Below, piece after piece: positions 24,815-33,960 of a DNA stretch of 64,000 nucleotides (its first letter is position 1; each line of letters opens with the position of its first letter). The stretch covers positions 496,001-560,000 of the forward strand of contig CAWGAF010000002.1 of the NCBI GenBank assembly GCA_963820495.1. The letters are read 5' to 3'. The notes beneath the pieces were generated by a model. The model was given only the letters and a program-made list of their open reading frames with translations, did no database searches and was not told the DNA's origin. Origin of the DNA: JBBIPA01 sp963820495 (lineage in GTDB: Bacteria; Chloroflexota; Dehalococcoidia; GIF9; UBA5629). The position numbers and the translations under genes were made by a program.

Positions 24815-26317
24815 CTATTTAACGAACATACATCCTTTAACATCAGATGTAGGGAACCCTAATAGTAATTTTTTTAGTTCAGATATTGTATATTTGTCTG
24901 TAATGTAAACAGTATTTCCAGAATAATCTGGCTTTGTGTAGTCGCCAGATAAATATTTTTCTTGGTAGATGGGTGGTCTATTAATAAAAAATTTAAGATT
25001 AGCATCTTGTTTATTATTAAAACAATTTGGATACCCACTATTTTCTGTATGACCTTGATAAGCTCCCCATGTTTTATTTAGAGGGTCAAAATAAATATTA
25101 TAGAAATGTCTATACAAATTACCGTTGTCATCGAAAATAGCATACGAAACAGGATCTGTGGCTATTCCATAAGCTTTAGATAATGCATCTATTAGTGTTG
25201 TTTCATCTCCACAATCACCAATACCACAACCATTTCTAAGAAAATAATCAAACACAAAATCAGCATTACTCATATCATGGTTAACAATTAATTTATCATC
25301 AACAACAATAGTTTCGTCACCTGATTTGGATATCCAATGAGATGAATTTCCAGCTTTTGCACCCCTGTCAAAATAGAAGAACCACTCTAAATTTGAAATA
25401 AAATCTTTTGGTACAGTATAATCCCACCTTCTTTTTATTATTTCATCAAGCATTTTAACTAATGATGATTTATCAATTGTTGTAAATTGATAAGCCCACA
25501 TATCTAGTTTTTTATTTTTATAAGATGGAAGATGTTGAATTCTACCAGACATAGCAGAATAATTTCCTCTCCATGCCCAAGAAATTTCTGCCTCTAAAGG
25601 ATATTCTTCTAAGTTATATGGTAAACCTAAGGCCTTTTGCCGTTCAGAAGTCTCCCTTCCAAACACCAAAAAATCGTTTACATCCTTATAAACTGCTTGT
25701 CTAACTTCATCATCTCCCATAGTTACATATAATCCATTATCCATGGCAATTGCTAGAGCCAATTTATCATCTTTCTTGAACTCATTCTGTTCAGCAATCT
25801 TGTAAAGAACCTCCAACTCGGTATTCCAATCAGGAACATTGTATCCAAATTCATTTGGATTAGGGGTCCCACCTTTCAGCATCAATTGAAATGCTTCTTT
25901 AACTTCTGGATTAGTTGATGATGCTAGATCAAGTATCTTTTTTGTGGATTTTACATCATCTTCATTTATTACAGACAATTCTGGCATTTTCATAACTTTA
26001 CCATAGAATCCAGAAAATGTCTTATCTACCTCATGATATTCTCCTAACAAATCAATAAAAGCACGTTCATTATTATCCATACCACCCTCACCATATTTTT
26101 TCAGTCTATAGGTGATATTGTCTGAAAGGCCAAGACTTTTTGCGTATTCTACAACAGGGTTAACTACTACAGGTGGATTGGCAGGAGGTTGAGCAGTGCA
26201 TGATGTCAGTGTGATCGCAACAGATACAACTATAGGAGCTATACACTTTATAGCAATGTCCCTTATTTCATCTTTTACAGAGTACAGCTGATCCTTCAAC
26301 CTTTCCCACATGCTCAT
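24815..26317 (-). CDS. Transglutaminase-like lipoprotein
   Basis: The ~500-residue protein has a basic/amphipathic N-terminus, then a hydrophobic segment ending in LTSC at about residue 40, a lipobox-like site, followed by a Pro-rich linker (PPANPPVVV). It is likely exported and lipid anchored. Near residue 365 it shows GIGDCGDETTLIDALSKAYGI, the catalytic-Cys motif of transglutaminase-like cysteine proteases. About 25 residues on, YRHFYNIYFDP supplies the expected His and Asp. Domain order, a helical N-terminal region then the papain-like core, fits microbial transglutaminase-like proteins. Such enzymes cleave or cross-link peptides outside the cell. It lies inside the repeat-flanked cassette, so it is probably recently acquired cargo. 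Confidence 0.68.
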   Translation of the reverse strand: MSMWERLKDQLYSVKDEIRDIAIKCIAPIVVSVAITLTSCTAQPPANPPVVVNPVVEYAKSLGLSDNITYRLKKYGEGGMDNNERAFIDLLGEYHEVDKTFSGFYGKVMKMPELSVINEDDVKSTKKILDLASSTNPEVKEAFQLMLKGGTPNPNEFGYNVPDWNTELEVLYKIAEQNEFKKDDKLALAIAMDNGLYVTMGDDEVRQAVYKDVNDFLVFGRETSERQKALGLPYNLEEYPLEAEISWAWRGNYSAMSGRIQHLPSYKNKKLDMWAYQFTTIDKSSLVKMLDEIIKRRWDYTVPKDFISNLEWFFYFDRGAKAGNSSHWISKSGDETIVVDDKLIVNHDMSNADFVFDYFLRNGCGIGDCGDETTLIDALSKAYGIATDPVSYAIFDDNGNLYRHFYNIYFDPLNKTWGAYQGHTENSGYPNCFNNKQDANLKFFINRPPIYQEKYLSGDYTKPDYSGNTVYITDKYTISELKKLLLGFPTSDVKGCMFVK

Positions 26318-26397
26318 GTTTACCACTTTATTTAATGCTTATCAGAAAACTATTTAAACCTAGTCAGTGCCTGGGTTTAGAAAGGCTCTTTAGGAAT

Positions 26398-26856
26398 CTA
26401 TTTAAGCAATTCTTCTATCGTGGCGATAACTCTTTCTGCATTCTGAACAGCTTCATCAGCATCCTCCTCCATTGCAGAGAAGTCTAACTCATACAAGTCT
26501 TCATGCCTCAGCTCTCTAAATCTGTCTAACAAATCCACCACAATGCGCTCCATCTTCCCTCTATTGACATACTTTTCCTCTAAATATCTTACCAGGCAAT
26601 AATGGCTCTTTTCCCTAAAACCATCCCTAAACAGCAAAGACCTGGCTGCGTGGAACATCGCAGAATAGGCAGAAACAAGGCAGCTATCAAGCAATCCAAA
26701 CTTGCGGTTCTTCTTTGCCTCGTCAAGCCATTTCCTGGCTTTCACAATGCTTTTGATTGACTTCTCCTTTGACGGAATCACCTTTCTTATAAGACCTTTT
26801 TCTATACAACTATCAAGTTCACTCAACTGTTTCACCCCACAAATTAATTGAACCAT
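26398..26856 (-). CDS. HEPN-domain toxin-like protein
   Basis: The 152-residue protein is all-helical with the HEPN pattern: an ARKWLDEAKKN helix, a small-residue segment SAYSAMFHAARSLLF, and the RNase-type Rx4-6H motif in RFRELRHEDLYELDF (~residues 112-126). HEPN proteins paired with MNT nucleotidyltransferases form type VII-like toxin-antitoxin modules, where HEPN cuts RNA and MNT inactivates it by AMPylation. Its start overlaps the 3' end of the MNT gene by 38 bases, so the pair is co-translated. This pairing is common in archaea and anaerobic bacteria. Confidence 0.82.
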   Translation of the reverse strand: MVQLICGVKQLSELDSCIEKGLIRKVIPSKEKSIKSIVKARKWLDEAKKNRKFGLLDSCLVSAYSAMFHAARSLLFRDGFREKSHYCLVRYLEEKYVNRGKMERIVVDLLDRFRELRHEDLYELDFSAMEEDADEAVQNAERVIATIEELLK

Positions 26857-27361
26857 AAACGAGCGAATAATAGAATATCGGGTCGCTGTTCTTCAGTCTC
26901 TTGATCCTTTCAGGAGTAAGAACTAGTATCTGCACCTTTCTCTCTAATGCTTTTCGCAATCCACCTGAAATAGAAGCTACCTTCATCTCTCCAGGGTGTT
27001 TCTTAACCTTTATCCAGACATCCAGGTCACTATCCTCGTAGTTAGTCCCACTTGCCCAAGATCCATAGATACCGGCACCACTTATTTTCGCTGGTCTCAG
27101 TTTTTTGACAATGTTTTTCTCTTGAATGACCTTGATGTTAAAAAAGACCTTTAGCGACCTTACCAGCGGATTGGCCAGGTCTACAATATCGTCGCTGAGC
27201 GAATTGTTAGCGTAGAAATCCTTCAAAGTTCTGCTGACATGTGCTGGGCTTAGGTGCAGTATTCTTGCCAGCTCCCTTACCCCTACCTTCTTTGTAGGAT
27301 TATTCAGGATGTACTCTAATATTCTCTCTTTGTCCCTAGCAAACAATGTTGACATATACAA
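26819..27361 (-). CDS. MNT-type nucleotidyltransferase with N-terminal winged HTH
   Basis: The 180-residue protein begins with a winged helix-turn-helix (residues ~10-50, VGVRELARILHLSPAHVSRTL), which may autoregulate the operon. The nucleotidyltransferase core follows: GIYGSWASGTNYEDSDLDVWIKV, the GS-x9-D-x-D signature of minimal nucleotidyltransferases, at about residues 97-120. The likely role is antitoxin to the overlapping HEPN protein through tyrosine AMPylation. Transcription is towards the HEPN gene. It ends the repeat-flanked cassette; the copy B scar lies 190 bases upstream. Confidence 0.85.
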   Translation of the reverse strand: MYMSTLFARDKERILEYILNNPTKKVGVRELARILHLSPAHVSRTLKDFYANNSLSDDIVDLANPLVRSLKVFFNIKVIQEKNIVKKLRPAKISGAGIYGSWASGTNYEDSDLDVWIKVKKHPGEMKVASISGGLRKALERKVQILVLTPERIKRLKNSDPIFYYSLVYGSINLWGETVE

Positions 27362-27550
27362 AACACGCTGTTTCTTATTTATAAACGTACTGTTTCTTTT
27401 GACACAACAATCAACTAAAGTAAGTATAGAAGTTATGCAGTCAATTGTAAAGGGTGGAATGAATAAGAGTTTGAGGTAACTGCTTTATTACCAGAAGGTT
27501 ATTTTTACAATTCCATTTGGTGGGTCTTGTTGCTATTATCTCTAAGGTTC

Positions 27551-27644
27551 TCTAGTTTGTTTTTTGTTCAACTCGTGGATCATAAATCTGAACTTCGGCT
27601 CATAACCGATTGGTCGCAGGTTCGATACCTGCCGAGCCCACCAC
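27551..27644 (+). repeat. Direct repeat copy B, tRNA-Met/Ile(CAU) 3'-half scar
   Basis: Second copy of the sequence at 24240-24334, same orientation, 3.3 kb away. One fewer T in the T-run, and TTCGATA instead of TTCGAAA in the T loop. Together the copies bracket the RelA/SpoT fragment, transglutaminase-like gene and HEPN/MNT pair as one cassette. Confidence 0.8.
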
Positions 27645-27657
27645 ACAATGAAGATAC

Positions 27658-28317
27658 CTACTGAGGATTAGAGGTTACTTCTTTAGTCAATTTACGAATT
27701 TTTAGTGGCCCTAATTTATAAGAGCGCTGATTACTACTCATAATAAATTCCCTACTTGACTCAAAAGGCCGATCATATACATCTTTATAGTAGGCAACTA
27801 ATATACCTCGACTCTCATGCTGTTCAATAGATAATCGTTCTATGTCAGTTTTTTCATTAATAGATACAGCACCAAAATCCCACTGACGGCGTTCTCTATT
27901 AGTAGGCGTTATGATGAACGTCCAAACATCAAGCGCTGGCCCAAGGCCAATATTTCGGAGTAGGCATAATAGCCCTTCAGGGGATTTACCCGATTCGATA
28001 GAAAGCCCTATCCGAATTTTATCGTGAGGACTCTCATCTTGCTCTTGTATATCTATTATTGGGAGGATATTACCATATCTTTGCTGCATCATTTCTTCAA
28101 CCATTGCATTACTAGCCTCAGCCTGTTTCAATGTAGCCTTGACAGTCTCCTCTGAGCTTCTTCTAATCTTGGCTGTTTCCTGCACGTATAGTCCCGTTAT
28201 AATAACAAGCGATAGAGTAATCCAAATCTGAATTCCTTCAGCCAGTCCAAGTAATTTCAACACAATCGCCACTGCAACAACTATGCCACAAATGACCATC
28301 AATCCATATAAGCGCAT
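27658..28317 (-). CDS. Membrane protein with cytosolic domain, partner of protease
   Basis: The start at 28317 is preceded by GGGAGGATTTAGAG, so it is chosen over the longer frame to 28431. The ~219-residue product has two N-terminal membrane helices (YGLMVICGIVVAVAIVLKLL and IWITLSLVIITGLYVQ). A short helical linker (KATLKQAEASNAMVEEMMQQR) leads to a beta-rich soluble domain. That plan is common in predicted sensor or effector membrane proteins of defence cassettes. It lies 70 bases downstream of a trypsin-like protease on the same strand; the two probably function together. Confidence 0.65.
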   Translation of the reverse strand: MRLYGLMVICGIVVAVAIVLKLLGLAEGIQIWITLSLVIITGLYVQETAKIRRSSEETVKATLKQAEASNAMVEEMMQQRYGNILPIIDIQEQDESPHDKIRIGLSIESGKSPEGLLCLLRNIGLGPALDVWTFIITPTNRERRQWDFGAVSINEKTDIERLSIEQHESRGILVAYYKDVYDRPFESSREFIMSSNQRSYKLGPLKIRKLTKEVTSNPQ

Positions 28318-28387
28318 CTCTAAATCCTCCCTTTTCACATAGCCCGCCCGCAGGCGGCCCGACAGTACAACTTGCGATATATAGCTA

Positions 28388-29242
28388 CTAAGGATGCAAT
28401 TTTTGCCACGTTTGATTAAGAGCCAAATCAATTAAATCATTCAAGGCTGTAGCTTTAAAAACAAGTCCTAATCCAATCACCTCTTGGGAAAGCCCTAATT
28501 GACTTACAGGCAATGAACTAACAATATTATTCCTTATCATTGTAGCTGAAATGACCCCTACAAATAGATAGGGAATCCCAGAGCCAATAATAATTTGCCC
28601 CATGTTATATTGAGCTTCTTTTAAGTTTAGAAAAACTGGACTACCGCTAGACCCAGGAAAAACTTGGGCATCAATTAAAAATTGCTCCTCACCATTGTAA
28701 TTCACCTTTGGATGGCTAGCTATTACACCGCTTCTCAAGATAGGAAGATTATGCCTTTGATCATAACGATTATCAGGATACCCTATGAAAATCACTCTCG
28801 ATCCAGCGTCAAGCTCAGGCTCATTAAAATTAGCAAATAGCGTTTTATCTAAAAATTTTAGGTATATTTTTGAGCCTAAAGCGGAGATTATATTTGATAT
28901 ATTAACGCATGCAAGATCAATCTGGGGCTTTGGGTGGGAAAATAAGACCTCACTAAAGTCATTTACAAGTAAGCTGAATCTTTGTCCCAAATCAGGAAGA
29001 TTAAGATCTCCTCTCCGCTGATGAAAGATTATATTGAACTTTTTGCATGCACCCAGTACGTGTTTATTCGAAACTAACAGCAATAAGGACTGACTTGTAT
29101 CCTGAGGAAAATCAACTTTTAACAAAAAACCAGTGCCAATCCCTTGAGGCTCATCTTTCTCATTGATAAGTTCAATTTTCAATGTTAGGAAAAGAATTTG
29201 TTCAGTAAATGACTTTGGATCAATAGTCTCAGGATTGACCAT
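28388..29242 (-). CDS. Trypsin-like serine protease
   Basis: The 284-residue protein has a recognisable chymotrypsin-fold triad: His in VSNKHVL (~residue 60), Asp in PQIDLACV (~108) and nucleophile Ser in PGSSGSPVF (~198). There is no signal peptide, so the protease is probably cytosolic, unlike DegP. There is no PDZ domain; the C-terminus is a short helix. Cytosolic trypsin-like proteases occur in several bacterial anti-phage systems where they activate a membrane effector. The co-oriented membrane protein downstream fits that idea, but no such system is proven here. Confidence 0.78.
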   Translation of the reverse strand: MVNPETIDPKSFTEQILFLTLKIELINEKDEPQGIGTGFLLKVDFPQDTSQSLLLLVSNKHVLGACKKFNIIFHQRRGDLNLPDLGQRFSLLVNDFSEVLFSHPKPQIDLACVNISNIISALGSKIYLKFLDKTLFANFNEPELDAGSRVIFIGYPDNRYDQRHNLPILRSGVIASHPKVNYNGEEQFLIDAQVFPGSSGSPVFLNLKEAQYNMGQIIIGSGIPYLFVGVISATMIRNNIVSSLPVSQLGLSQEVIGLGLVFKATALNDLIDLALNQTWQKLHP

Positions 29243-29679
29243 ACTCTCACCCTCTAAATCAGGCTTTGTGCGAAGCTTCCACAGAATTTATCTCGTTTCA
29301 ATAATTTTATCACCTCTAAACTATAGTTACCATGATTACCACATAGTAGATAGTGCTTTGTCTTACCAGTATAACCAGCTTTCACTGTTTAGTGCTGAAG
29401 CTACGTGGCAAGTCCTAGGACTCACGTGGCTCACCAGGACGGCCTCCAAAGTTCAAAGCTATAGGTTTGGGCCTAGCGGGGTTTTTGGGGCTAGGCGTGG
29501 AGCGACGTGGTGAGCCCAATAGGAGGGGCGAATTCACAGTGGCTTACGTAATGCTGCTGTCACCTTTAATAGTTACAATTGTAGGTTCGAAACCCACCGA
29601 CACACTACCCAACTCAAGCCATCCTATCCCCACTACCAACGAATCAACCAGAGATGGCTTATGAAACAAATCTGCCTTT
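29243..29679. other. Intergenic region with inverted repeat and degenerate tRNA-like 3' end
   Basis: No convincing gene. An inverted repeat GCCTAGC (29471-29477) / GCTAGGC (29490-29496) encloses a G/T-rich loop. GTAGGTTCGAAACCCACC near 29581-29598 looks like the T arm of another tRNA, suggesting one more integration scar. Both are short and tentative. Confidence 0.4.
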
Positions 29680-30141
29680 ATGACTCGCTTGACAATAGAG
29701 GTGCCTTATACCAGAATGAACTTGGACATTACCTTGAAAGATACAATCACCAAAATATTCGAAATCATCAAAGACAACTATAATAAAAGACATCGAAAGA
29801 GGCTTCAGAAAAGCGAAAATGTCATACGTTTAGGCATTTCTATTTTCATACTTTATGCATTTTCGAGGGCACTACTGGAATCAGACTGGCGACTTGGAAT
29901 TTCTTTCATAATAGCTGGTTTAACAGCAATATGGTTCGGCTACATTTACAGGGGACGTGATGTAATGGTGCTGGTATTCATTGGTGTGGTGATAGGCACG
30001 TTTATTACCGTCCTTACTCCGAATGCTTGGAGTGCTTTCTCAAGTGGGGATATCATTAGCGTCATCATCATTGTGGGTCTCATAATGTATTTTTACAAGC
30101 TTTCCAATGAGTATAAGAAGGGCAAACGACCAAAGCAGTGA
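29680..30141 (+). CDS. Small multi-pass membrane protein
   Basis: The 153-residue protein has a polar N-terminal ~45 residues ending in a basic patch (NKRHRKRLQK). About four hydrophobic helices follow (LGISIFILYAFSRALL, GISFIIAGLTAIWFGYIY, VLVFIGVVIGTFITVL, IISVIIIVGLIMYFYKL), then a basic tail. No family recognised and no clear ribosome binding site. It stands alone between a degenerate tRNA scar and the ATPase-DUF4435 gene, possibly a membrane effector of that system, but the 235-base gap makes that weak. Confidence 0.55.
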   Translation: MTRLTIEVPYTRMNLDITLKDTITKIFEIIKDNYNKRHRKRLQKSENVIRLGISIFILYAFSRALLESDWRLGISFIIAGLTAIWFGYIYRGRDVMVLVFIGVVIGTFITVLTPNAWSAFSSGDIISVIIIVGLIMYFYKLSNEYKKGKRPKQ

Positions 30142-30376
30142 AATTTTCTATTTCTCTCGCCGGGCAAATAGTCATATATAGGATCGCTAAAATCCAATAG
30201 TATGGTTTCTTCGCTCTTTTTCACTTACTCTCGCAATCCGATTAACGTAGAAGTGCTACCAGAACAATGCGTGATGATAACGCACTTTGCATTGGCCAAT
30301 TAATTTTTAGGTTTGAACTTAAAAATTAAACAGTATAGTATAAGCATAAAAGCTGTAAACTATGTAAATTTTAGTA

Positions 30377-31006
30377 ATGTACATAAATGAAATTCATATA
30401 AAAAGCTTTCGACATATAGAGGATGTACACCTTGGCCCTTTTAAGCAGCCATCTAGACATTCCGACCTGATTGTGTTGGCTGGTCCGAATGCTGGGGGGA
30501 AAACCTCTGTATTGGAGCTTCTGGGCTATGCTCTTTCGAATACTTGGAGTCTATCGTGGGCTCTTGGTCGTTCATTCCCTACAAATTCATTTGAAGTAGC
30601 AATCGGAATAACACCAGATGAACTAGAACTCGTGCGTAAGTACATTGAATCGATTGGAGCTAAGGATCAAGATGAAGTAATAAAGCATCTCGAAAATAGA
30701 GGTGTTTACTATCGTGCGTATAACTTCAACGAGGGTAAGTACCAAGATAATAGCACTTTATATAATAGTATACACAGTCTCGTGACAAACGCACTTCGTA
30801 ATCATTACAAGCGCTCTCTTGGTTTTTTTCTGAAATCTGACCGTTGCTACCCAACCCGTAATTTCAATAGAAACAAACTATTTGATTTCCCTACAATGGC
30901 GAAGCTTGACTATGTTTGGGGCATAGCTTTTAACACATCTGAAGCACAATATACAGATATATACGATTTTTGGTTCAGCAAAGATATCACTATTTCCGCA
31001 GTCTAG
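30377..31006 (+). CDS. AAA/ABC-type ATPase, N-terminal part (frameshifted gene)
   Basis: The 209-residue frame has the N-terminal strand INEIHIKSFRHI and Walker A AGPNAGGKT (~residues 35-43) of AAA15/RecF/OLD-type ATPases. Signature and Walker B are in the next frame (30970-32388). The two overlap by 37 bases and join naturally if one T is added to the run at 30967-30971 (GATTTTTGG to GATTTTTTGG), giving ...YDFLVQQRYHYF.... So this is one gene broken by a homopolymer change. Cause may be true mutation, programmed slippage on the T run or a sequencing error. There is no ribosome binding site before the ATG. Confidence 0.75.
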   Translation: MYINEIHIKSFRHIEDVHLGPFKQPSRHSDLIVLAGPNAGGKTSVLELLGYALSNTWSLSWALGRSFPTNSFEVAIGITPDELELVRKYIESIGAKDQDEVIKHLENRGVYYRAYNFNEGKYQDNSTLYNSIHSLVTNALRNHYKRSLGFFLKSDRCYPTRNFNRNKLFDFPTMAKLDYVWGIAFNTSEAQYTDIYDFWFSKDITISAV

Positions 31007-32388
31007 GCGAATATCATCATCGTCTGAGTAGAGGCAGCAGTGAACTTGGAAATGAGCCTATAGACCCATTAGTAGTATATGATAATTTACTTCAACAATT
31101 ATTCCCGGGTTACAGTTTCACGGAAAAGGATGAGGACACACCTAGTAATCTGTTTGTTAAACTGATATCCGGAGAAGTAGTACCGTTTGGAGACCTTTCA
31201 TCAGGTGAGAAGGAGGTGTTTTTTATATTATCCTTCTTCTTACGACATGATGTGAATAATGCAATCATTGTAATTGATGAACCCGAACTGCATTTACACC
31301 CAGACTTCGCACGGTTGCTAACTCGTACCATGCAGAGCATAAAGAGTGGTAATCAAATATGGCTAGCTACACACAATACCGAAATTATCGATGAAGCTGG
31401 CAGGGATAGAGTCATTTATCTTGCACGTGACACGCAAACTCATAAGTGTATTGTAACATTGGGCACAGACGAAACAGAGGCAATGAGGCAACTTAAAAAT
31501 TTATTTGGTTATTCAGGTTATATAGGAATTGCCAAAAATATTGTGTTTCTCGAAGGAATCAACTCGAGTTCAGATAGAAAGATGTTTACCACTCTATTTC
31601 CAGACGTTGCAAGCAAGATCAAGTTTGTGCCATGCCAATCTTCTGAGAACTTAGTAAGAATTAATGCTGCTGTTTTATCAATTTTAGAGGCCAATCTAGG
31701 TAGTATACAGTTCTACCTGATACGTGATCGTGATTATCTCACACAGGAAATAATACGGAAATATGCAGAGCACCATTCGGGACGAATGTATGTGCTAAAC
31801 CGACACGAGATTGAGAATTATCTCTTGGACGAAGAAATCATTGCAAAAGTACAGGCGGGGATTTTTGGTCAGCCGGTTAAGTCAGAAACTGTTGTAGAAA
31901 AGCTCAGGTCAATTGCTCACGGACTATCGGGTGAAGTCCTTCGCGAGATGGTATCATTCCGACTTAATTTGATCTATAAGCCACAAGATTTTTCGCTTGG
32001 AGCAATTATGGAAAAGCAAACCATTGTTGATAGTGGTGGGAAAATAGATTCTACAAAGATTGACATACTTAAGAATAAAATATTTGCGAGACTAAAACAA
32101 ATCAATGATGAGTTATTTGCTGAAGCGAAACCTGAATCTATTGATGTGTTAATAACTAACTCTTTAAATGAGGTGAGACAAGCTATAAACGATAACTCAG
32201 ATAGCTGGAAATCGCTTTTTCCAGGAAAACGATTACTCGAAGTGTATGCCAAGAATGAAGGATTAGGTGAGCCTCTAGTTCTACAGAATAGTCTAATTAA
32301 GGAACTATCCACAAATCCCGAAAAAATACCTTCAGAACTTAGAAATGTTATTCGCATAATAGCTAACGGTGGTACGTTCAATACTTGA
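30970..32388 (+). CDS. ATPase C-terminal part fused to DUF4435/TOPRIM-like domain (PARIS/OLD-like)
   Basis: This 472-residue frame holds the ABC signature LSSGEKEVFFIL, Walker B AIIVIDEPELHLHP and the H-loop WLATHNTEII. A TOPRIM-like DUF4435 region follows, with FLEGINSSSDRKMF and LIRDRDYL, resembling the E...D...DxD metal site. ATPase plus DUF4435 is the composition of PARIS anti-phage systems (AriA plus AriB), which also exist as fusions; OLD nucleases are the other candidate. The proposed role is sensing a phage anti-defence protein, then toxin release. The break from its N-terminal half at 30967-30971 makes current function uncertain. Confidence 0.75.
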   Translation: MVQQRYHYFRSLGEYHHRLSRGSSELGNEPIDPLVVYDNLLQQLFPGYSFTEKDEDTPSNLFVKLISGEVVPFGDLSSGEKEVFFILSFFLRHDVNNAIIVIDEPELHLHPDFARLLTRTMQSIKSGNQIWLATHNTEIIDEAGRDRVIYLARDTQTHKCIVTLGTDETEAMRQLKNLFGYSGYIGIAKNIVFLEGINSSSDRKMFTTLFPDVASKIKFVPCQSSENLVRINAAVLSILEANLGSIQFYLIRDRDYLTQEIIRKYAEHHSGRMYVLNRHEIENYLLDEEIIAKVQAGIFGQPVKSETVVEKLRSIAHGLSGEVLREMVSFRLNLIYKPQDFSLGAIMEKQTIVDSGGKIDSTKIDILKNKIFARLKQINDELFAEAKPESIDVLITNSLNEVRQAINDNSDSWKSLFPGKRLLEVYAKNEGLGEPLVLQNSLIKELSTNPEKIPSELRNVIRIIANGGTFNT

Positions 32389-32499
32389 TATAGCTTTAGT
32401 CATTATTAAAAACTAGCCCCAGCTTATTATTGATATCGTAAAACCTTGAGATGTCTTTCAGACTAGAATTCTTTGCCCGAAACTAATGTGTCCTATTTA

Positions 32500-33684
32500 C
32501 TACTTTCCCGCATTCATGCTTTGCAACATGTTAAAAACATAGTCAAGTGTCTCGGGCCGTTTCATCAGAATTTCAAGTAGTTCATCAGCTCTTTCCTTTG
32601 ACTCGTCAATTTTCATTGCTAAATTTGAATCCAAGATGAGCCCGCATGAATTACAAAACTTCACACCGGGCGAATTCTGCTGTTTGCATCTGGGACAAAT
32701 GATCAGTTTGAATTTATCGTCTCTATGGTCTTCTTCTACTGCAATTCCGTTGAGCTTCAACAAAGCGCTGTCTATGTCCCTTCCGGACAAGTGCACGTAA
32801 GTGGATGCTACATCTGAGCCTTGAACCCAGCCGAAGTGCTGTTTTAATTGAGCTTCTGTGAGATGGTTTGCGAGGTGGGTAGCTCTTGAATGCCTGAAAA
32901 GATGGGGATATATCCTTTTCCTAATGCCAGTTCTACTTCCAACTTCCTTCAGAATTGACTTCGCTGCACTGTAACTCAACGCATGATTCCCTTTTACATT
33001 TAGATTAATCCAAAGCGGAGCATTTGGATCACCTGTTGAAGGATGGATATCAAGCCATGAAGCCAGCTTTGCTGCAGAAGCAATTACTCGAACCCTTCTC
33101 TGACCGGTTTTTCCATTTACAAGTAAGACTGCACCATATTGGTCAAACTGGACGTTTCCAATTCCTAGGGAAAGAATCTCACCTATTCTGCAACCTGACT
33201 CGTATAATACAGAGATTAAAGCTTTATCTCTAGGATGATTCGCGCTATTAGTGAGCAGCGACACTTCGTCAGCAGTAAGCAGTTGCTCGGGCAGCGTTCG
33301 ATTTCTCGCTCTATTTGCCTTTATCCACGCTACTTCGTTTGGGTAAGTCTCCGATTTTCTAAACCATCTAAAGAATATTTTGAAAATAATCTTGTAGTCG
33401 CGCTTTGTCCATTCCGAATAGTTGAAGTTTTCCAGCCGTTGTATCCACTCAGCAACGACTTGCCTGGTGATATTGTGAAAGGATTGGCCTAGCTGTAAAC
33501 GAATGGATTTCAAAGTGTTAAGGTACTTAATTTTTCTCGCCTGGCTATATCCCTGGATAAGATAGTCCGTGTAAAATTCAAGAATTGCGGACTTACTTTC
33601 TTCATCTATGCTCGAATTTTTAATATTATTGATTACAGTCTGAAGCACTCTGGAGTAATTATATATATCTTCTTTCGGCAACAT
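32500..33684 (-). CDS. Tyrosine recombinase with C-terminal zinc ribbon
   Basis: The 394-residue protein has a SAM-like core-binding domain (residues ~45-130) and a catalytic domain with Arg in SGCRIGEIL, HLFRHSR (H-x-x-R) and the nucleophilic Tyr in STYVHLSG (~302). A zinc ribbon follows: CPRC and CNSCG about 17 residues later (~328-348), then a helical tail. Integrases with this added ribbon are typical of archaeal and some Dehalococcoidia-like replicons. It is a second recombinase besides the serine integrase, and may be responsible for the tRNA(CAU) 3'-end scars at 24.3 and 27.6 kb. It could alternatively resolve replicon dimers. Confidence 0.88.
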   Translation of the reverse strand: MLPKEDIYNYSRVLQTVINNIKNSSIDEESKSAILEFYTDYLIQGYSQARKIKYLNTLKSIRLQLGQSFHNITRQVVAEWIQRLENFNYSEWTKRDYKIIFKIFFRWFRKSETYPNEVAWIKANRARNRTLPEQLLTADEVSLLTNSANHPRDKALISVLYESGCRIGEILSLGIGNVQFDQYGAVLLVNGKTGQRRVRVIASAAKLASWLDIHPSTGDPNAPLWINLNVKGNHALSYSAAKSILKEVGSRTGIRKRIYPHLFRHSRATHLANHLTEAQLKQHFGWVQGSDVASTYVHLSGRDIDSALLKLNGIAVEEDHRDDKFKLIICPRCKQQNSPGVKFCNSCGLILDSNLAMKIDESKERADELLEILMKRPETLDYVFNMLQSMNAGK

Positions 33685-33714
33685 AATTACGTTCCACCTC
33701 TTTTGTTTTATATT

Positions 33715-33828
33715 GCTTAGGGAAACGCAACTATGCCGTTATTGTGCTTCTGGAAGCTCCCTGTGGGCACCGAAGTTCAACTTTAGTGCTCCCGGCGAGA
33801 CTGAAGGCACAGCAGCGAATCCCTAAGC
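33715..33828. promoter_or_regulatory. Region with widely spaced inverted repeat between divergent genes
   Basis: GCTTAGGGA (33715-33723) and its complement TCCCTAAGC (33820-33828) are 9-bp perfect arms 96 bases apart, upstream of the tyrosine recombinase (minus) and the zinc-finger gene (plus). They may be recombinase arm sites or operators. No gene is seen here. Confidence 0.35.
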
Positions 33829-33960
33829 GTATGAATTTTTCCGTTTTCCTTATTAATTATTTTTCGTACATAAATATTTTTCGCTGTTGCACTATTCATT
33901 TGGCATAATCGGCAACTCATACACGAAAATCTTTTAACCTGCGCATTAGAAATACCGTTT

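Noticed and set aside
29163..29664. Frames around 29.2-29.7 kb
   Set aside because: They overlap the protease gene's antisense strand or the degenerate tRNA scar and look non-coding.
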